Source of the DNA: Neoarius graeffei
Lineage: Eukaryota; Chordata; Actinopteri; Siluriformes; Ariidae
Direction: 5' to 3'
DNA length: 64,000 nt
Assembly (NCBI RefSeq): GCF_027579695.1
Contig: NC_083578.1
Span: forward strand, 5,932,460-5,996,459
Position numbers and translations under genes: made by a program
Shown: piece by piece, positions 1 through 10,438 of the stretch
How the letters are laid out: every line of letters begins with the position of its first letter
Numbering within the stretch: the stretch's first letter is position 1
Notes under the pieces: model-generated
Told to the model about the DNA's origin: nothing
The model's database searches: none
What the model saw: the letters and a program-made list of their open reading frames with translations, nothing else

Positions 1-166
1 GGACTTTCAATCCGGACTGGGTTGTCCCTTGACAGTGGTGGAAGCTGCTTAGCCGTTCTGTCATAGAAAGTCTTTTGTTTAATCTTTTGTTGTTTTAGCT
101 TTTGTTCCAGCTTAGTATGTTTCGTTAGCTTTGAGCAGCTTGGTAGTGTTGTCCTGAGCTTCCTTT

Positions 167-810
167 TCATGAGTAGCTCAGCAGGAGATAACCCACACTC
201 CAAAGGTGATGCGCTGTAGCTGAGTAAAGCAAGGTAAGGATCTGAGTTGCTGTCAGATGCCTTTTTAGGAGTTGCTTGAGAATGTGAAGTCCTTTCTCAG
301 CTTTTCCATTGGACTGTGCATACAGAGGGCTGGACATTATGTGGTTGAAATCATAAGCTTTTGCAAAGTCTTGCCACTCTTTGCTGTTGAAGCATGGTCC
401 ACTGTCACGCATTACTGTATGCGGAATGCCATGTCTGGCGAAGATTGATTTTGCATGTGTTATGGCACAGCTAGAAGAAGTGCTTGACAGTAATGCCATT
501 TCAGGATAATCTGAGTAATAGTCAATGACTACTAAATAGTCCTTTCCTTTAAGATGAAACAAGTCCATTCCTTCTTTGTACCATGGTGCTGTTGGCGCAT
601 CTGTTACAGTCATGGGCTCTTTAGTTTGCTTGTTCCTGTATTTCTGGCATGTTTCACATCTGCTAATCATTTTGTCAATGTCTTTGTTTATTCCTGGCCA
701 GAACACTGCCTCTCTCACCCTTCTTTTACATTTTTCAATACCAAGGTGCCCTTCATGAATCCTCTGCAGTATGTCCTGTCTTAACTCTAGTGGGATAACA
801 ATCCTATTTT
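167..810 (-). pseudogene. Ty3/gypsy integrase fragment
   Basis: The minus-strand reading holds the end of the zinc-binding domain (CETCQKY) followed by the RNase H-fold catalytic core. The three acidic residues are visible: D in KEGMDLFHLKG, D in MRDSGPCFNSKEW and E in SNGKAEKGLHILK. The enzyme would join retrotransposon cDNA to host DNA. The N-terminal histidines are in a different frame upstream (814-1029), and the frame is lost near position 167, so this is a fragment. The family assignment is firm; nothing suggests host use. Confidence 0.85.
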
Positions 811-813
811 GTT

Positions 814-1405
814 TTACAGTCCATTCACCACACTCAGGTCACCTCTTATGTGGTAGAACTGCAGACAGGATCCTGTAGCCCATCCATTCCGCATGTTTTC
901 AATGACACATTGCAGTTCTGTGTCTCTCGCTGTTGCTTCAGCAATCTGTCTGGTTTTTGTGTCTGACACAGGGAGTGTAACAGATATCATGTTGACATGT
1001 GCTTGAACATCATCCTCAGTTGTGCTCACACTGTCCTTTGTGGGTGCTCTTGACAGTGCATCTGCGAGGATCAGGTGTTTTCCAGGTGTGTAGACAAGTT
1101 CAAAGTCATATCTGCATTTTCATCATCATTCGCTGTATTCTAGGTGACATCTCATTGAGATTCTTTTTAATGATGGCAACTAGTGGGCGATGGTCAGTCT
1201 CTACAGTGAAGGTGGGAAGGCCATATATGTAACTGTGAAACTTTTCTAGGCCAAAGACCAATCCTAGGCATTCTTTTTCTATTTGGGCATATCTACACTC
1301 AGTCTCTGTCATGGATCTGGATGCATATGCTACTGGTTTCCAATGCTCACCTTCAGCCTGCAGAAGCACTCCACCGATTCCATTCTTTGATGCATCTGTA
1401 GACAC
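814..1405 (-). pseudogene. Ty3/gypsy RNase H and linker to integrase
   Basis: A minus-strand reading at 1106-1405 begins in the RNase H domain (MSTDASKNGIGGVLLQ, then IEKECLGLVFGLEKFHSYIYG and TDHRPLVAI). These are the typical Ty3/gypsy RNase H blocks with the acidic D and E residues. A second reading at 814-1029 continues through the linker before integrase. They are in different frames, which marks at least one indel near 1030-1105. Confidence 0.8.
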
Positions 1406-1498
1406 TTTAACCCTCTTTGTTGGATCAAAGAATGTCAGTACAGGTGCAGTGGTCAGTGTGTTTCTGAGTTTTTGCCACTCACTTTCATGGTTTGATGT

Positions 1499-2413
1499 TC
1501 ACTTGAAGTCATTGTCCTTGTGCAGGAGTTCACGGATGCATGATGTCTTTGCTGACAGATTGGGAATGAATTTTCCTATGAAGTTTACCATTCCCATTAT
1601 GCGTAGCACGCCTGCCTTGTCTGTTGGTTGAGGCATGTTGAGTATTGCATTGATCTTCTCTTGATCAGGTTGTATTCCTTGTGCTGAGAGCTTGTCACCA
1701 AGGAAAACAATTTCCTGTGCAGCAAACTGGCATTTGCTCTTATTGAGCTTAAGTCCATTCTTTTGTATTCGCTCCAGCACTCTATCAAGTCTCTGATTAT
1801 GCTGCTGAAGTGTGGATCCCCATACAATAATGTCATCCACATAGGCTCTCACTCCATCCAGGCCTTCAATGATGTGCTCCATTGCTCTGTGAAATATTTC
1901 TGAGGCGGATATAATTCCAAAAGGTAACCTCTGGAAACAATATCTACCAAAGGGCATGTTGAAAGTGCAGTATTTGGTGCTACCTTCATCCAGCTTAAGT
2001 TGCCAAAACCCTTGTGATGTATCAAGCTTTGAAAAGTATCTGGCACCTGTCATCTCACTGGTAATCTCTTCATGTTTAGGAATTTGATAGTGTTCACACT
2101 TGATGTTTTCATTCAGATCTTTTGGATCCATGCATATTCGCAACTCTCCAGTCTTTTTCTTCATGCAGACCATTGAATTTACCCAATCTCTTGGTTCTTC
2201 AATCTTTCTTATCACATCAAGTGTGGTCATTCGTTCTAATTCTTTCTTTAGACTGTCTCTCAATGCTATTGGAACTCTTCTTGCAGCATGCACAACTGGT
2301 TGAGCATTTTCTTTGAGCTGTATCTTGTATGTGAATGGCAATATACCAAAACCTTTGAAGATATCTGAAAAGTTTTGTACTATGGTGTCAACAGAGTCAG
2401 GTGAGACAGTCAC
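1499..2413 (-). pseudogene. Ty3/gypsy reverse transcriptase
   Basis: A 304-codon minus-strand reading covers the palm and fingers of a Ty3/gypsy reverse transcriptase. It contains RICMDPKDLNENIK, FSKLDTSQGFWQLKLDE, FNMPFGRYCFQRLPFG and the catalytic box YVDDIIVWGS, followed by FLGDKLSAQGIQPDQEKI and the thumb. The frame is interrupted at about 1500 before RNase H and at about 2415 before protease. The enzyme would copy element RNA into DNA within a capsid-like particle. Confidence 0.88.
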
Positions 2414-2419
2414 ATCAGT

Positions 2420-2724
2420 GTTGATTCAATATACTCTTTTCACGAGCCCCATATCTTCACAGGCTTTATCACCAAGCAGTGAATCAAGTCCTTCAGGAAC
2501 AACTGAGAAAAGTTGATGGTGCACTTTGTTCTTTACAGTGACTTTCAGCATGCAGGTGCCTAAACACTCAATTTCTGTCTATTATAGTCCTTCAGTGTGA
2601 GTGTTTTTCTTTGTATTTTTGGTCTTTCTTTCATTGTTTTAATATCAGACATGCTGATTAGGTTTGCTTTTGCACCAGTATCTAATTTCCAGTGTGACTA
2701 TAGTTCCATTTATTTGCAGTGGTG
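2420..2724 (-). pseudogene. Ty3/gypsy protease region, broken
   Basis: Between reverse transcriptase and gag the minus strand encodes an aspartic protease active-site motif, LDTGAKANLIS, at about 2655-2690. Stops and frame changes on both sides leave no long open reading frame. The position between gag and reverse transcriptase fits the Ty3/gypsy order. Confidence 0.65.
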
Positions 2725-3528
2725 CTAACCATTTATCTTCTTTAACAGCATGTAGCTTATCTTCTCCTTTGGTTTATTCTCACAGTTCACCATGCCGACA
2801 AATAATGTATCACTCAAATCAGTGTCCTCCACAACATTCACAGATTTTCCTCTCTGCTTTTCTTTTCTTTTTGAAAAACACTGTTTAGCAAAGTGGTTCT
2901 TGCCCTGATAATTGTTGCATTGCTTACCAAAAGCAGGACATTGTTTGGGTTTATGCTTTGTGCCACATCTCTTGCAGGTGAATGTGTCCATCTTCTGTTT
3001 GCTGTGCACACTGCGACATGCATTTTCCAGTCTGGAGATGGCATGAACATCCACGCTTTCTTTAATATTCACTTTAACAGCTCCAGTTTCACCGAATGTC
3101 TTTACATGTTTTTGGCACAATTCACTTGCATGGCAAATCTTCATGGCTCCTTCTAATGTCAACTCTGCGTCCCTTAGCAGTCTTTCTCTAATCTTTTTAT
3201 CTTCTATGCTGAACACTATTTGGTCCCTTATCATAGAGTCCCTCAGTGTTCCAAACTTGCATGACTGTGCTTTTATTTTCAGGTCCGTCAGAAAACTATC
3301 AAAACTCTCTCCTTGCTGCTGCATTCTAGAGCGGAACATGTATCTTTCATATCTCTCATTTTTCATTGGAGAACAGTGAGCCTCAAACTTCCTTAGTACT
3401 TTATCCAGTTTTGTACTGTCACCCTCCTCATCAAAAACGAAAGTATTGTATACTTCCATGGCTTGCGGACCAGCTACTGTGAGCAGTAATGCTACCTTTC
3501 TAGCACCCGGCTTTGTATCCAGTCCCAC
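2725..3528 (-). pseudogene. Ty3/gypsy Gag with two zinc-knuckle motifs
   Basis: A 267-codon minus-strand reading has a helical capsid-like region followed by a nucleocapsid part. The first knuckle is CKRCGTKHKPKQC. The second, CNNYQGKNHFAKQC, has tyrosine where the second zinc-binding cysteine is expected. A TGA stop a few codons upstream of 3528 and other breaks separate this reading from the ATG just inside the LTR (near 3696). It would package element RNA. The broken 5' part and the damaged knuckle show decay. Confidence 0.82.
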
Positions 3529-3696
3529 GGCCTCCGTGTACAGTCAAAACTGCTGCTTGAAAGTGCGCCAATTGCTGTCGACATTCCCGGTCAACTTCAG
3601 GTACTCCGGCGGCTTCAGTCCGTCCATCATGTCACTCGTCGCAATCCGCTTCACTCTTCAGATTCTGTCTTCGCAGTAGTTTCACTCATGGTACCA

Positions 3697-3885
3697 TGTT
3701 TTGTTCTCTTCAATAAAGAACTTCATTTCTTGCATTTTCTTAATTTATTAACAAGAAGGTTTAACTTAACACCGTACTTCCATGCTGTATTCTACATGTT
3801 CTTCTTCTACTACATTCTTACTGTCCTAACTCCTGTCTGCTGATACAACAATACTGACACCTGTGGTCTGGAGCAGAATACCACA
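3697..3885 (-). repeat. Probable 5' LTR of the first Ty3/gypsy element
   Basis: The segment begins TG and ends CA on the plus strand, and is about the size of the 185-bp LTR of the second element. Just inside it, reading the minus strand, comes TGGTACCATGAGTG, a plausible tRNA primer site beginning with TGG. The partner LTR is outside the window, so the outer boundary is inferred from the TG...CA rule only. Confidence 0.5.
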
Positions 3886-3915
3886 AATCATCACAATTGT
3901 CTTGTCGGTTTTTTA

Positions 3916-3969
3916 TTGAAAATCTGACATTGAAGTCTGGGATGAACACTGTCTATCAGATTTTCAATG
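3916..3969. repeat. Small hairpin
   Basis: ATTGAAAATCTGA at 3916-3928 is repeated as its exact reverse complement at 3957-3969, separated by 28 bases. It could be the end of a degraded foldback element. No other feature is visible between 3886 and 4102. Confidence 0.5.
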
Positions 3970-4102
3970 GAAATGTCCTGGACTCGCTCAAAGCCAAAGT
4001 TTAGATATGAATGTGAGAGCTCAAGCTTAAAGGCTCAAATTCAAAAAGGAAAAATGAACTGAGTAAATTAGCTTCAGGAGCCTAAATGAAAGAAGGGCCA
4101 TA

Positions 4103-4193
4103 GCGATGTGAGTGGTAAGATGGTGGCCAGATGGCTTCACTCGTCTCTATAGTGGGGAATAGGGTCTGAGCTCTCCAGGCCTGAGCTCAGTGG
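4103..4193 (+). repeat. Repeat W, partial copy (W0)
   Basis: The stretch with GTGAGTGGTAAGATGG and GGGTCTGAGCTCTCCAG occurs again at 12.92-13.00 kb and, inverted, at 4.97-5.05 kb. Here it faces the inverted copy across the hAT MITE, so together they form the arms of an older inverted-repeat structure. Confidence 0.6.
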
Positions 4194-4326
4194 TTTAAAC
4201 GTACAGTTGGATAATTATAAAGGTTCTCTCCTGCTCGAACACATCCTGTTACAGAGCTTCAACCCGGAAGCACAAAGCCCATGGCCTGCCTGTAAATCAT
4301 GCTAACATTTGTGCAATACCACTGAG

Positions 4327-4964
4327 CAGGGCCGTGCAAAGACCTTTGGAGGGGCAGGGGCTCAACATTCAAAAAAGGGCACTTGGAACAAATTTTTCAC
4401 ACAAGTTAACTTTATTCAAAACTATTCAGCCTTAAGTTTTCGAAGCTGCTAGAATATGTTATTAACGCAATTGTTCAAACTAAAGTTTCCGAATCTGCCA
4501 CGTTAATGAAATGGATGGAGCAAACGGTTTAAATATAGCCTAGGCGGCTTCATTAAACGATAAACAACCCTACGCATTTACTGTTGTGTTCTAAGCTGCA
4601 CAATATTGCATGTTCAGATAAGAAATGAAAGGAGACTTTCAGTGTGACCTTACCATGCCGTTCCTCGCACTGTCTCCCACTGTCAACCGCCTGCATGCGC
4701 TTTCTGCACGGAGGCTCACTGAATGCATGATGTCACGGATTGATGCCCGCATTTACATAGAAAAACGTTATTTTATAAATCTATAATTTCATATATTATT
4801 GTCAAATTGTAGAGAATATTGATGTTGGAGCTAACTTATCTTTTACAAATATTAAAAAAAACAACAACAACAAAACAGTCCCCATGAAAAGGGCACTTTG
4901 GACAGCAAACAGAAAAGGGGCAGGGGCTAGAGCACCTGTAGCACCGGTTCATTGCACGTGGATG
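4327..4964 (+). mobile_element. hAT-type MITE, copy 1 of 2
   Basis: The element starts CAGGGCCGTGCAA and ends TTGCACGTGGATG, imperfect inverted ends of about 13 bp. It is flanked by a perfect 8-bp target duplication CCACTGAG (4319-4326 and 4965-4972), the hAT signature. It has no transposase ORF. A second, inverted copy lies at 11550-12249. It would depend on an autonomous hAT transposase acting in trans. Confidence 0.9.
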
Positions 4965-4966
4965 CC

Positions 4967-5335
4967 ACTGAGCTTTATATAAAATCTGGAGAGCTCATCG
5001 GCTTGTCAGAGTGAAGCCATCTGACGGCCATCTTACCACTCGCATTGCGTGTGTTTGGCTTATGTGTTAAATTGTCGTATCCAATCAGACTTCCCCAAGA
5101 AAAGTATCTCCTGACTTTTTATTCTCTTTCATTACCTCCTCTTATTTTCTCAACTTCACCCCCATTCCTTACATATATTTATAGTGCTCCCTTTCACTGT
5201 TATTGTTTTTTTTCTTTTCCAGTTCCGTCATTTTTTTTGAACGGCTCTTTTACGACTATAATTATTTTTAGGGAGATTATTTCAGTTTTTCTCTCATAGT
5301 GTATCTTTCCCTTTCATATATTTATTCTTCCTTTT
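4967..5335 (-). repeat. Repeat W, long copy (W1)
   Basis: On the minus strand this matches 12610-13003 over nearly its whole length, including the motif around AAGATGG and the pyrimidine/purine-rich tract further out. The short open readings in both copies look alike only because the DNA is alike. No known domain is visible. The family is not recognised. Confidence 0.6.
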
Positions 5336-5349
5336 CTATCCACCTAGCT

Positions 5350-5455
<106 letters not shown>

Positions 5456-5477
5456 GTTTTATGGCAGCATGGTGATG

Positions 5478-5880
5478 CAGGCTAGTACTCGAATCCGACC
5501 CGTGCCCTAATTTTAAGGACTCGTGACTTGACTTGGACTTGAGCACTGATGACTTGGACTCAGACTTGTTGATTAACTGCATTCGGACTCGTAAACTGGA
5601 GATGAGGACTCAGATTTCTTCTTTATTTTTTGTAACATGCTGTAATAATTTTGCATAAAATATTTATGTCTACAGTAATTTTTGTACAAATTTCATGCAA
5701 GAATGTCACACCTGCGCACCTTAGTAAATGCATCAGACAGACTCTTGGGTTCACGCTGGACAGCACGCGCACCATAAACGGTTTCACAGAAGGCAGCAAC
5801 AGCCACCGTCAAAGTAGTCATATCAGACGATCACTCACCGTGGTGTGAAAATTCTCCACGCAGACACTCATCTAAGTTTT
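5478..5880 (-). mobile_element. hAT MITE with GACTCGAGTC-type internal repeats, truncated
   Basis: It begins CAGGCTAGTACTCGA and continues with many short direct motifs based on GACTC/AAGTC. The same sequence, reversed, makes up the outer parts of the complete copy at 57799-58674, where an 8-bp target duplication is seen. Here only one end is recognisable and the other is missing or too diverged. Confidence 0.65.
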
Positions 5881-6559
5881 CAAATCTGTCGTTGCTTAAC
5901 TCTTGAATATTTTCTATCATGAATACAATCATTAAAAAGCTTATAATCTCTGCTTTCCACAGAAATGTATCTGGTTAAGATCTGTTCAGTACTTTGGGAG
6001 TAACAGCAGGTTGAAGTCGGTACAACAGAGTAAAAACTCTGCTCGCGGGACGTCGGGAAACTACCGGTGCTTTTCTTTTTGAGTCATGGGAAAGCAGTCA
6101 GGCTCTCTCTCTCTCTCTCTCTCTTCTGATCAGTTTCCCACTGGATTACTCATCAATATCAATCAGATCACTTTTATAGGGATGTTCTCTCACTCTCACT
6201 GTTTCTGATGAAGGATTCAGCAACATTTTCCGTCTGCTAGTTTTGATGTTCTGATTCACGGGAGACTTTGAAGTGAGCTTTCAGAGGTTTACCTACTTAT
6301 TTTTTCAAATCAAACTGATTCCTGTAAATAACTATTTTAGAATATAACTGGAGTTGTTTTGATGAAAAATATTGAGATCTTTGTGGTCGGAATGAGATTT
6401 AAAAAAAAAACAGAAGTCAGAAATGTGAGTGTCAATTTCAGTTCAGTTAATGTGAATTGTTTACTGGATGTGGATCAGACAGTTTTTTCGAGGTTTGCTG
6501 TGAATATTAATTGAAATAAACACTAGTCGGCCCTACTTTGGTGAAATAGAAAGGCCTAC
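5881..6559. other. AT-rich spacer, no gene seen
   Basis: Contains a (TC)n run at 6103-6125 and otherwise AT-rich single-copy-looking sequence. No domain, splice-bounded exon or repeat boundary was recognised. Confidence 0.5.
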
Positions 6560-6791
6560 AGAGCACAAAGAGGGGATGAGAAATAATCTTTTATTACTTT
6601 ATTTATTTTGATAGAGGATGGTAGATGTGAGACATTCAATACTTATTTATGCATATTTTATAATTAACAGTGATTTGTCTTTCTTTGTGATGTATAAATG
6701 AGAGTTAAGATCAGCTTTATCAGCTGTCTCGTCTGTCTAGTGTCTATATTTTTGAGAGACACTCTCTGAATTGCTCTCTGAACTAAAAACC

Positions 6792-7019
6792 ATGGAACTG
6801 ATAAACTGGTCTCTTCACGCAATTGACACAATCTTCTCGACGAGAAGCCTGGGTTCAGGGGAACCAGCCTGTCCTGCTGGAACGTCCGCAGCCGGCTACA
6901 CGATGGACACATGGGAGAAGTGGCGGGTCGTGTGTCTGGCGGTTCTTTCTGTGGAGGACATTGAAGACATCTACCTATTCGGAACCATGATTACAGGACT
7001 TTTGCTGATTGGATTATAG
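6792..7019 (+). CDS. Small membrane-protein ORF, 5' part (unrecognised)
   Basis: A 75-codon reading starts at an ATG in a good context (AAACCATGG). It encodes MELINWSLHAIDTIFSTRS, a short Cys/Gly/Pro-rich stretch, an acidic segment (VEDIEDIYLFG), and ends in a hydrophobic run (TMITGLLLIGL) that stops just before the Academ-like insertion. The ORF that resumes after the insertion (8824-9072) also starts with a hydrophobic run, so the two may be halves of one transmembrane protein. The two halves are not in the same frame across the visible TTATAG repeat. I do not recognise the family. It could be a transposon accessory ORF or a host gene relic. Confidence 0.4.
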   Translation: MELINWSLHAIDTIFSTRSLGSGEPACPAGTSAAGYTMDTWEKWRVVCLAVLSVEDIEDIYLFGTMITGLLLIGL

Positions 7020-7037
7020 TAGAGCAGATAAGCAGAT

Positions 7038-8813
7038 GAATCGTGCACAAGATGATAAAAGCATGAAACTTTCAGGGTTTGTTCTTGAGGGCATAACAAT
7101 TAATTTAAGATCTGGAGGCGCTCTCAGTTTGACCTTGGAGGTCAATTAGAGGTCATTGAGGTCATCAATAGGACATTTCTATGCATGAGAGCTGAAATGG
7201 GTGTGTTTTTGGGAGCAATTTTGCTAAAAATGTACAGTAAGTATAAATATGCATGTATTAAGGCATAATCAAGTAAATAAACATAAATAGATATACACCC
7301 ATAGAGGTAAATGAATGAAATAAACTAAAAACGTAATGATAATAACGTAAAATTGGGAAATGGCAGATGAACTGTAACTGATAGATACCCAGGTAAACTA
7401 CATAAATTTAATCATTAAACTGGAAGGATTTCTTATCTGTTAGTGAAAACAAAACAGAATTGTTCCACTTTCTTTCTGTTCAAATTGCTGCCATGGCATT
7501 AGCTCCTGGCAAAGAAGTATATGCCACAAATGAAAAAAATGTCCTCAGCTCTCCTGTTGACTGTGATGTAAGTAATTTGGTTCCATGCACTCAAGAGGAG
7601 GCAGACACAAGGCTATTCCTTCATGTGGCAGATGCTGCTAAAAAGGGACTTAAGAATGTGTTAGTTAGAACAGTGGATTCAGATGTGGTCGTCTTGGCAG
7701 TAGCTGTATTTCAGAAAGTTGACCTTGAAGAAATGTGGATAGCCTTTGGAACTGGTAGCACTTTCTGCTATATTGGCATCCACAAGGTGGTTGTTGCTCT
7801 TGGTCCTTCCACTAGTGATGCTTTGCTCGCATTTCATTCTTTCACTGGCTGTGATACAACATCAGCATTCTGTGGCCATGGTAAAAAGACTGCTTGGGAC
7901 ACGTGGCTTGTGTACCCAGAAGTCACGGAGGCTTTTCACGAAATGTTGCAAATGCCACAAGAACTGAGTAACCTGTCTTTGTCACAGCTGGAACGCTTTG
8001 TTGTTCTCATTTATGACAGAACAAGTGCATGTGTAGGTGTCAATGAGGCACGGAAACATCTTTTCACACGAAAGTCAAGATCGTTGGAAAACATCCCCCC
8101 TACACAAGCTGCTTTGAGACAACACATCAAACGAGCCATGTATCAGGCCCATGTATGGAACCTTGCCTTGGTTATTAGGCCCCAGTTGCCAAGTCCTTCA
8201 GACTGGGGATGGGTTAACAGTGACGATGGATGGCAGCCACTTTGGACAACACTACCTGAGGCCTCACAGTCGTGCTATGAGCTTTTGCATTGTGGTTGCA
8301 AAAAGGGCTGTTGTGGTCACTGCAAATGCAAAAAGGCAGAATTGAAGTGTACTGCCCTTTGTGCATGTTCTGGAGACTGCAATGATTAAAATACTCACAT
8401 TAGGCCTGTATCACTTGTATCACTCATTTGGAAGTCATTTTACAATTACAAAGTATATACTGCTTGGCAATATGCTACAAAATCATAAAAGTTGTTGAAA
8501 TTGACATAACACATCATATATTTTAGAGTGACCTTCATCTTAACCTTGACTTCTAAGTGTAATATCACTATAAATGGACCCTCATGACCTAGAAAAATGG
8601 AAATCCACATGTAATTACAATTTTTGTCACACTTATATGATAAAATGCCCCAATTTTTAATCCTGTCCATTGAAATTGCACATAACAAGGGTCGATGACC
8701 TCTAAATGACCTCCAAGGTCAAACTGAGAGCGCCTCCAGATCTTAAATTAATTGTTATGCCCTGGAGAACAAACCCTGAAAGTTTCATGCTTTTATCATG
8801 TTGTGCACAATTC
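7038..8813 (+). mobile_element. Academ-like DNA transposon derivative with long terminal inverted repeats
   Basis: About 125 bp at 7038-7160 is repeated inverted at 8691-8813, about 95 percent alike by eye (for example GTTTGTTCT...AGGGCATAACAATTAA on both). Between them lies one exon for an XPG-like nuclease with a cysteine-rich tail. No DDE transposase core fits into the remaining 1.6 kb, so this is an internally deleted copy. TTATAG at 7014-7019 and 8820-8825 may be a target duplication, though it does not abut the clear inverted repeats. The Academ assignment rests on the XPG plus cysteine-rich combination and is from memory of that superfamily. Confidence 0.6.
7445..8389 (+). CDS. XPG/FEN1-like nuclease domain with C-terminal Cys-rich domain, 3' exon
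   Basis: The reading is open for 315 codons and ends at a TAA. It begins directly after a good splice acceptor (TTTCTTATCTGTTAG, exon from 7444), and the protein pattern is continuous back to that point (ENKTELFHF), so this is a 3' terminal exon rather than a gene starting at an internal codon. The middle contains CTQEEADTRLFLHVADAA and LVRTVDSDVVVLAV, resembling the acidic I-region of XPG/FEN1 nucleases. GCDTTSAFCGHGKKTAW resembles the helix-turn-helix that follows it. The tail CGCKKGCCGHCKCKK ... CTALCACSGDC is a compact zinc-binding-like cluster. The upstream exons with a transposase are absent. No stop interrupts it, so decay is recent or the exon is still used. Confidence 0.7.
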   Translation, partial: ENKTELFHFLSVQIAAMALAPGKEVYATNEKNVLSSPVDCDVSNLVPCTQEEADTRLFLHVADAAKKGLKNVLVRTVDSDVVVLAVAVFQKVDLEEMWIAFGTGSTFCYIGIHKVVVALGPSTSDALLAFHSFTGCDTTSAFCGHGKKTAWDTWLVYPEVTEAFHEMLQMPQELSNLSLSQLERFVVLIYDRTSACVGVNEARKHLFTRKSRSLENIPPTQAALRQHIKRAMYQAHVWNLALVIRPQLPSPSDWGWVNSDDGWQPLWTTLPEASQSCYELLHCGCKKGCCGHCKCKKAELKCTALCACSGDCND

Positions 8814-8823
8814 TTATGTTTAT

Positions 8824-9072
8824 AGGGCCTTAACAGCTCTACTTGGCTTTTCCCTGGTTTATCAAGGAAATCAGAAAACGGTGACAGCTGTTCAAAGCCC
8901 CATAAAGCTGCCCGACATGATTGAAGCGGTGGGCAGAGCTGTCGGCACTCGGACTGTGGCTATTCAGAACTTGAACCGCAACATGAATAACATCATGGAG
9001 AAGCTTTCGGCTTTGCAATGGAAATTAGATCATTTTGGAGACCAAGATGGACATAGTGGACATACAGTGTAG
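8824..9072 (+). CDS. Small membrane-protein ORF, 3' part (unrecognised)
   Basis: Just after the Academ-like element an open reading encodes a hydrophobic run (ALTALLGFSLVYQG) and then an amphipathic, Leu/Ile-rich segment with possible coiled-coil character (MIEAVGRAVG ... NLNRNMNNIMEKLSALQWKLD). It ends at a TAG at 9070-9072. It may complete the ORF at 6792-7019. No known domain was recognised. Confidence 0.35.
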   Translation, partial: RALTALLGFSLVYQGNQKTVTAVQSPIKLPDMIEAVGRAVGTRTVAIQNLNRNMNNIMEKLSALQWKLDHFGDQDGHSGHTV

Positions 9073-9689
9073 GCATGCAAAGGAATGTGTCTGCTCACTA
9101 AGACCAAACAAATTCCAATCTTATCTATTTTTGGCTCCCTAGCCAGCACTGGCCTTGGCCAAGGCCGTTGCTGGGACAACAATTCCCCTGGAGAACACTG
9201 TTGTTAGACTCTCTCGTATTCCTTCCTGTGGTCGCCGCTTTCACCCCCAGTGTGACAAGCGGGTGCGTGACCAGCGCCCTCATGGCTGCAGGAGCGGACG
9301 GCTGCTTGCTTGTGCTGGGTCACCTCTACCGCCACAAATAGCACAGGCACGAACTTGTCCAGACATGTTTTCAGCTTGCTGTTAGGTCCTCTTTGTGAGC
9401 TACTGACGAGATGGGCTCTGCTATCTCTCTTCGGGCTTAAATCCGAACTTTCTTCCCGTGGGCGGTCGCAAGCCAAGGTGGGCGAGGCCATGAATACTAT
9501 TTTACGAAGTGACGTAAGATCGTATGGCTTTTTCTGATCCTCTCATTTTTCCGACTATTTTCTTTCATAAGCTAATACAGGGAATGGGGGTAGAATTACA
9601 TTTCACATGCAGCATGCATATGCAACTCGGAGTGAACTATGGCATTTCAAAAAGAGCCAGTATTAAACATTTTTGGTGTAAGGGCACCT
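9073..9689. other. GC-richer spacer, unassigned
   Basis: Sequence with short GC-rich blocks (around 9130-9340) and no supported ORF. It directly follows the small membrane ORF and may be its 3' untranslated part or the rest of the same unnamed element. Confidence 0.4.
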
Positions 9690-9762
9690 TTAACAGTATT
9701 TATTGGTCATATAATTCACTGTCACAATATTCATGTAGCTTGTGACCAATAAATACTGTTAA
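9690..9762. repeat. Perfect 20-bp inverted repeat (hairpin)
   Basis: TTAACAGTATTTATTGGTCA at 9690-9709 is exactly complementary to 9743-9762, with a 33-base loop. It looks like the ends of a very short MITE. Confidence 0.9.
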
Positions 9763-9857
9763 GACATGACTGTGAGAATGAAGTGAAAATGGCAAATAAC
9801 ATGAGAAAATATTCTTGTTTCAATAAGTGTCCTAAATAGAAAGGAAGTGTTGTACAC

Positions 9858-10438
9858 CCTGGCAAAAAAAAAAAACTTTATTGTATTTAAAGTATATTCA
9901 TATTTTCAATAGTATATTGAAAATGTACTTACACAAATTGTACTTTTTGTAAATATATAAAAAGTATACTAACATCACGCTTTCACGCTAACACTTTTAA
10001 CACACTTTAAAATAATTATACTATATTACACTTTATAGAAATATATTATACTAAAATATACTTTAAGTGAAAGTTATGTGTAATTTCTAAAGTGTACTTA
10101 TTTAAGGTACTTATAATACAAACAAAGTACACGTTAATTTGACTAATTAAGCATATATTAGTACATATAAAGTCATGTACTTAAAGTATACAAAATATAC
10201 TTTAAGTTGTTCCACTTCAGCATATAAAAGTACACTAAATACACTTCAAGTTGCACTTTTCTACAATTTAATTACAATTAAAATATATTTAGTGCAAAAT
10301 TAGTTGTTCCAAAATAGCATGCCTCAAGTTAACTAATCATAAACACACTTGAAGTATATTGATGATTAGTGTGGCTTCAAGTACACAAAAGTATGCTCAA
10401 TTTTAGTACACTTAGCACATTTATTTTTCACCAGGGCA
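9858..10438. mobile_element. AT-rich MITE with CCCTGG ends
   Basis: The left end reads CCCTGGCAAAAAA and the right end TTTTTCACCAGGG. The interior is full of AAAGTATAC and AAGTACAC-like motifs in both orientations, so much of it could fold. No ORF and no clear target duplication. Confidence 0.6.

Larger units (their letters stand above)
1..3885 (-). mobile_element. Ty3/gypsy LTR retrotransposon, decayed, 3' part outside the window
   Basis: Reading right to left, the stretch shows an LTR-like end, gag with zinc knuckles, an aspartic protease motif, reverse transcriptase, RNase H and integrase, which is the usual Ty3/gypsy order. The integrase runs towards position 1, so the 3' end and 3' LTR lie outside the window and no target duplication can be tested. 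Each domain is in a separate reading frame with stops between, so the copy is inactive. Its LTR resembles that of the element at 13.9-19.1 kb in size and first bases, suggesting related families. Confidence 0.85.

Noticed and set aside
6664-6912. 82-codon minus-strand ORF opposite the small membrane ORF
   Set aside because: Shadow reading; the plus strand has the better start context and continues in character after the insertion.
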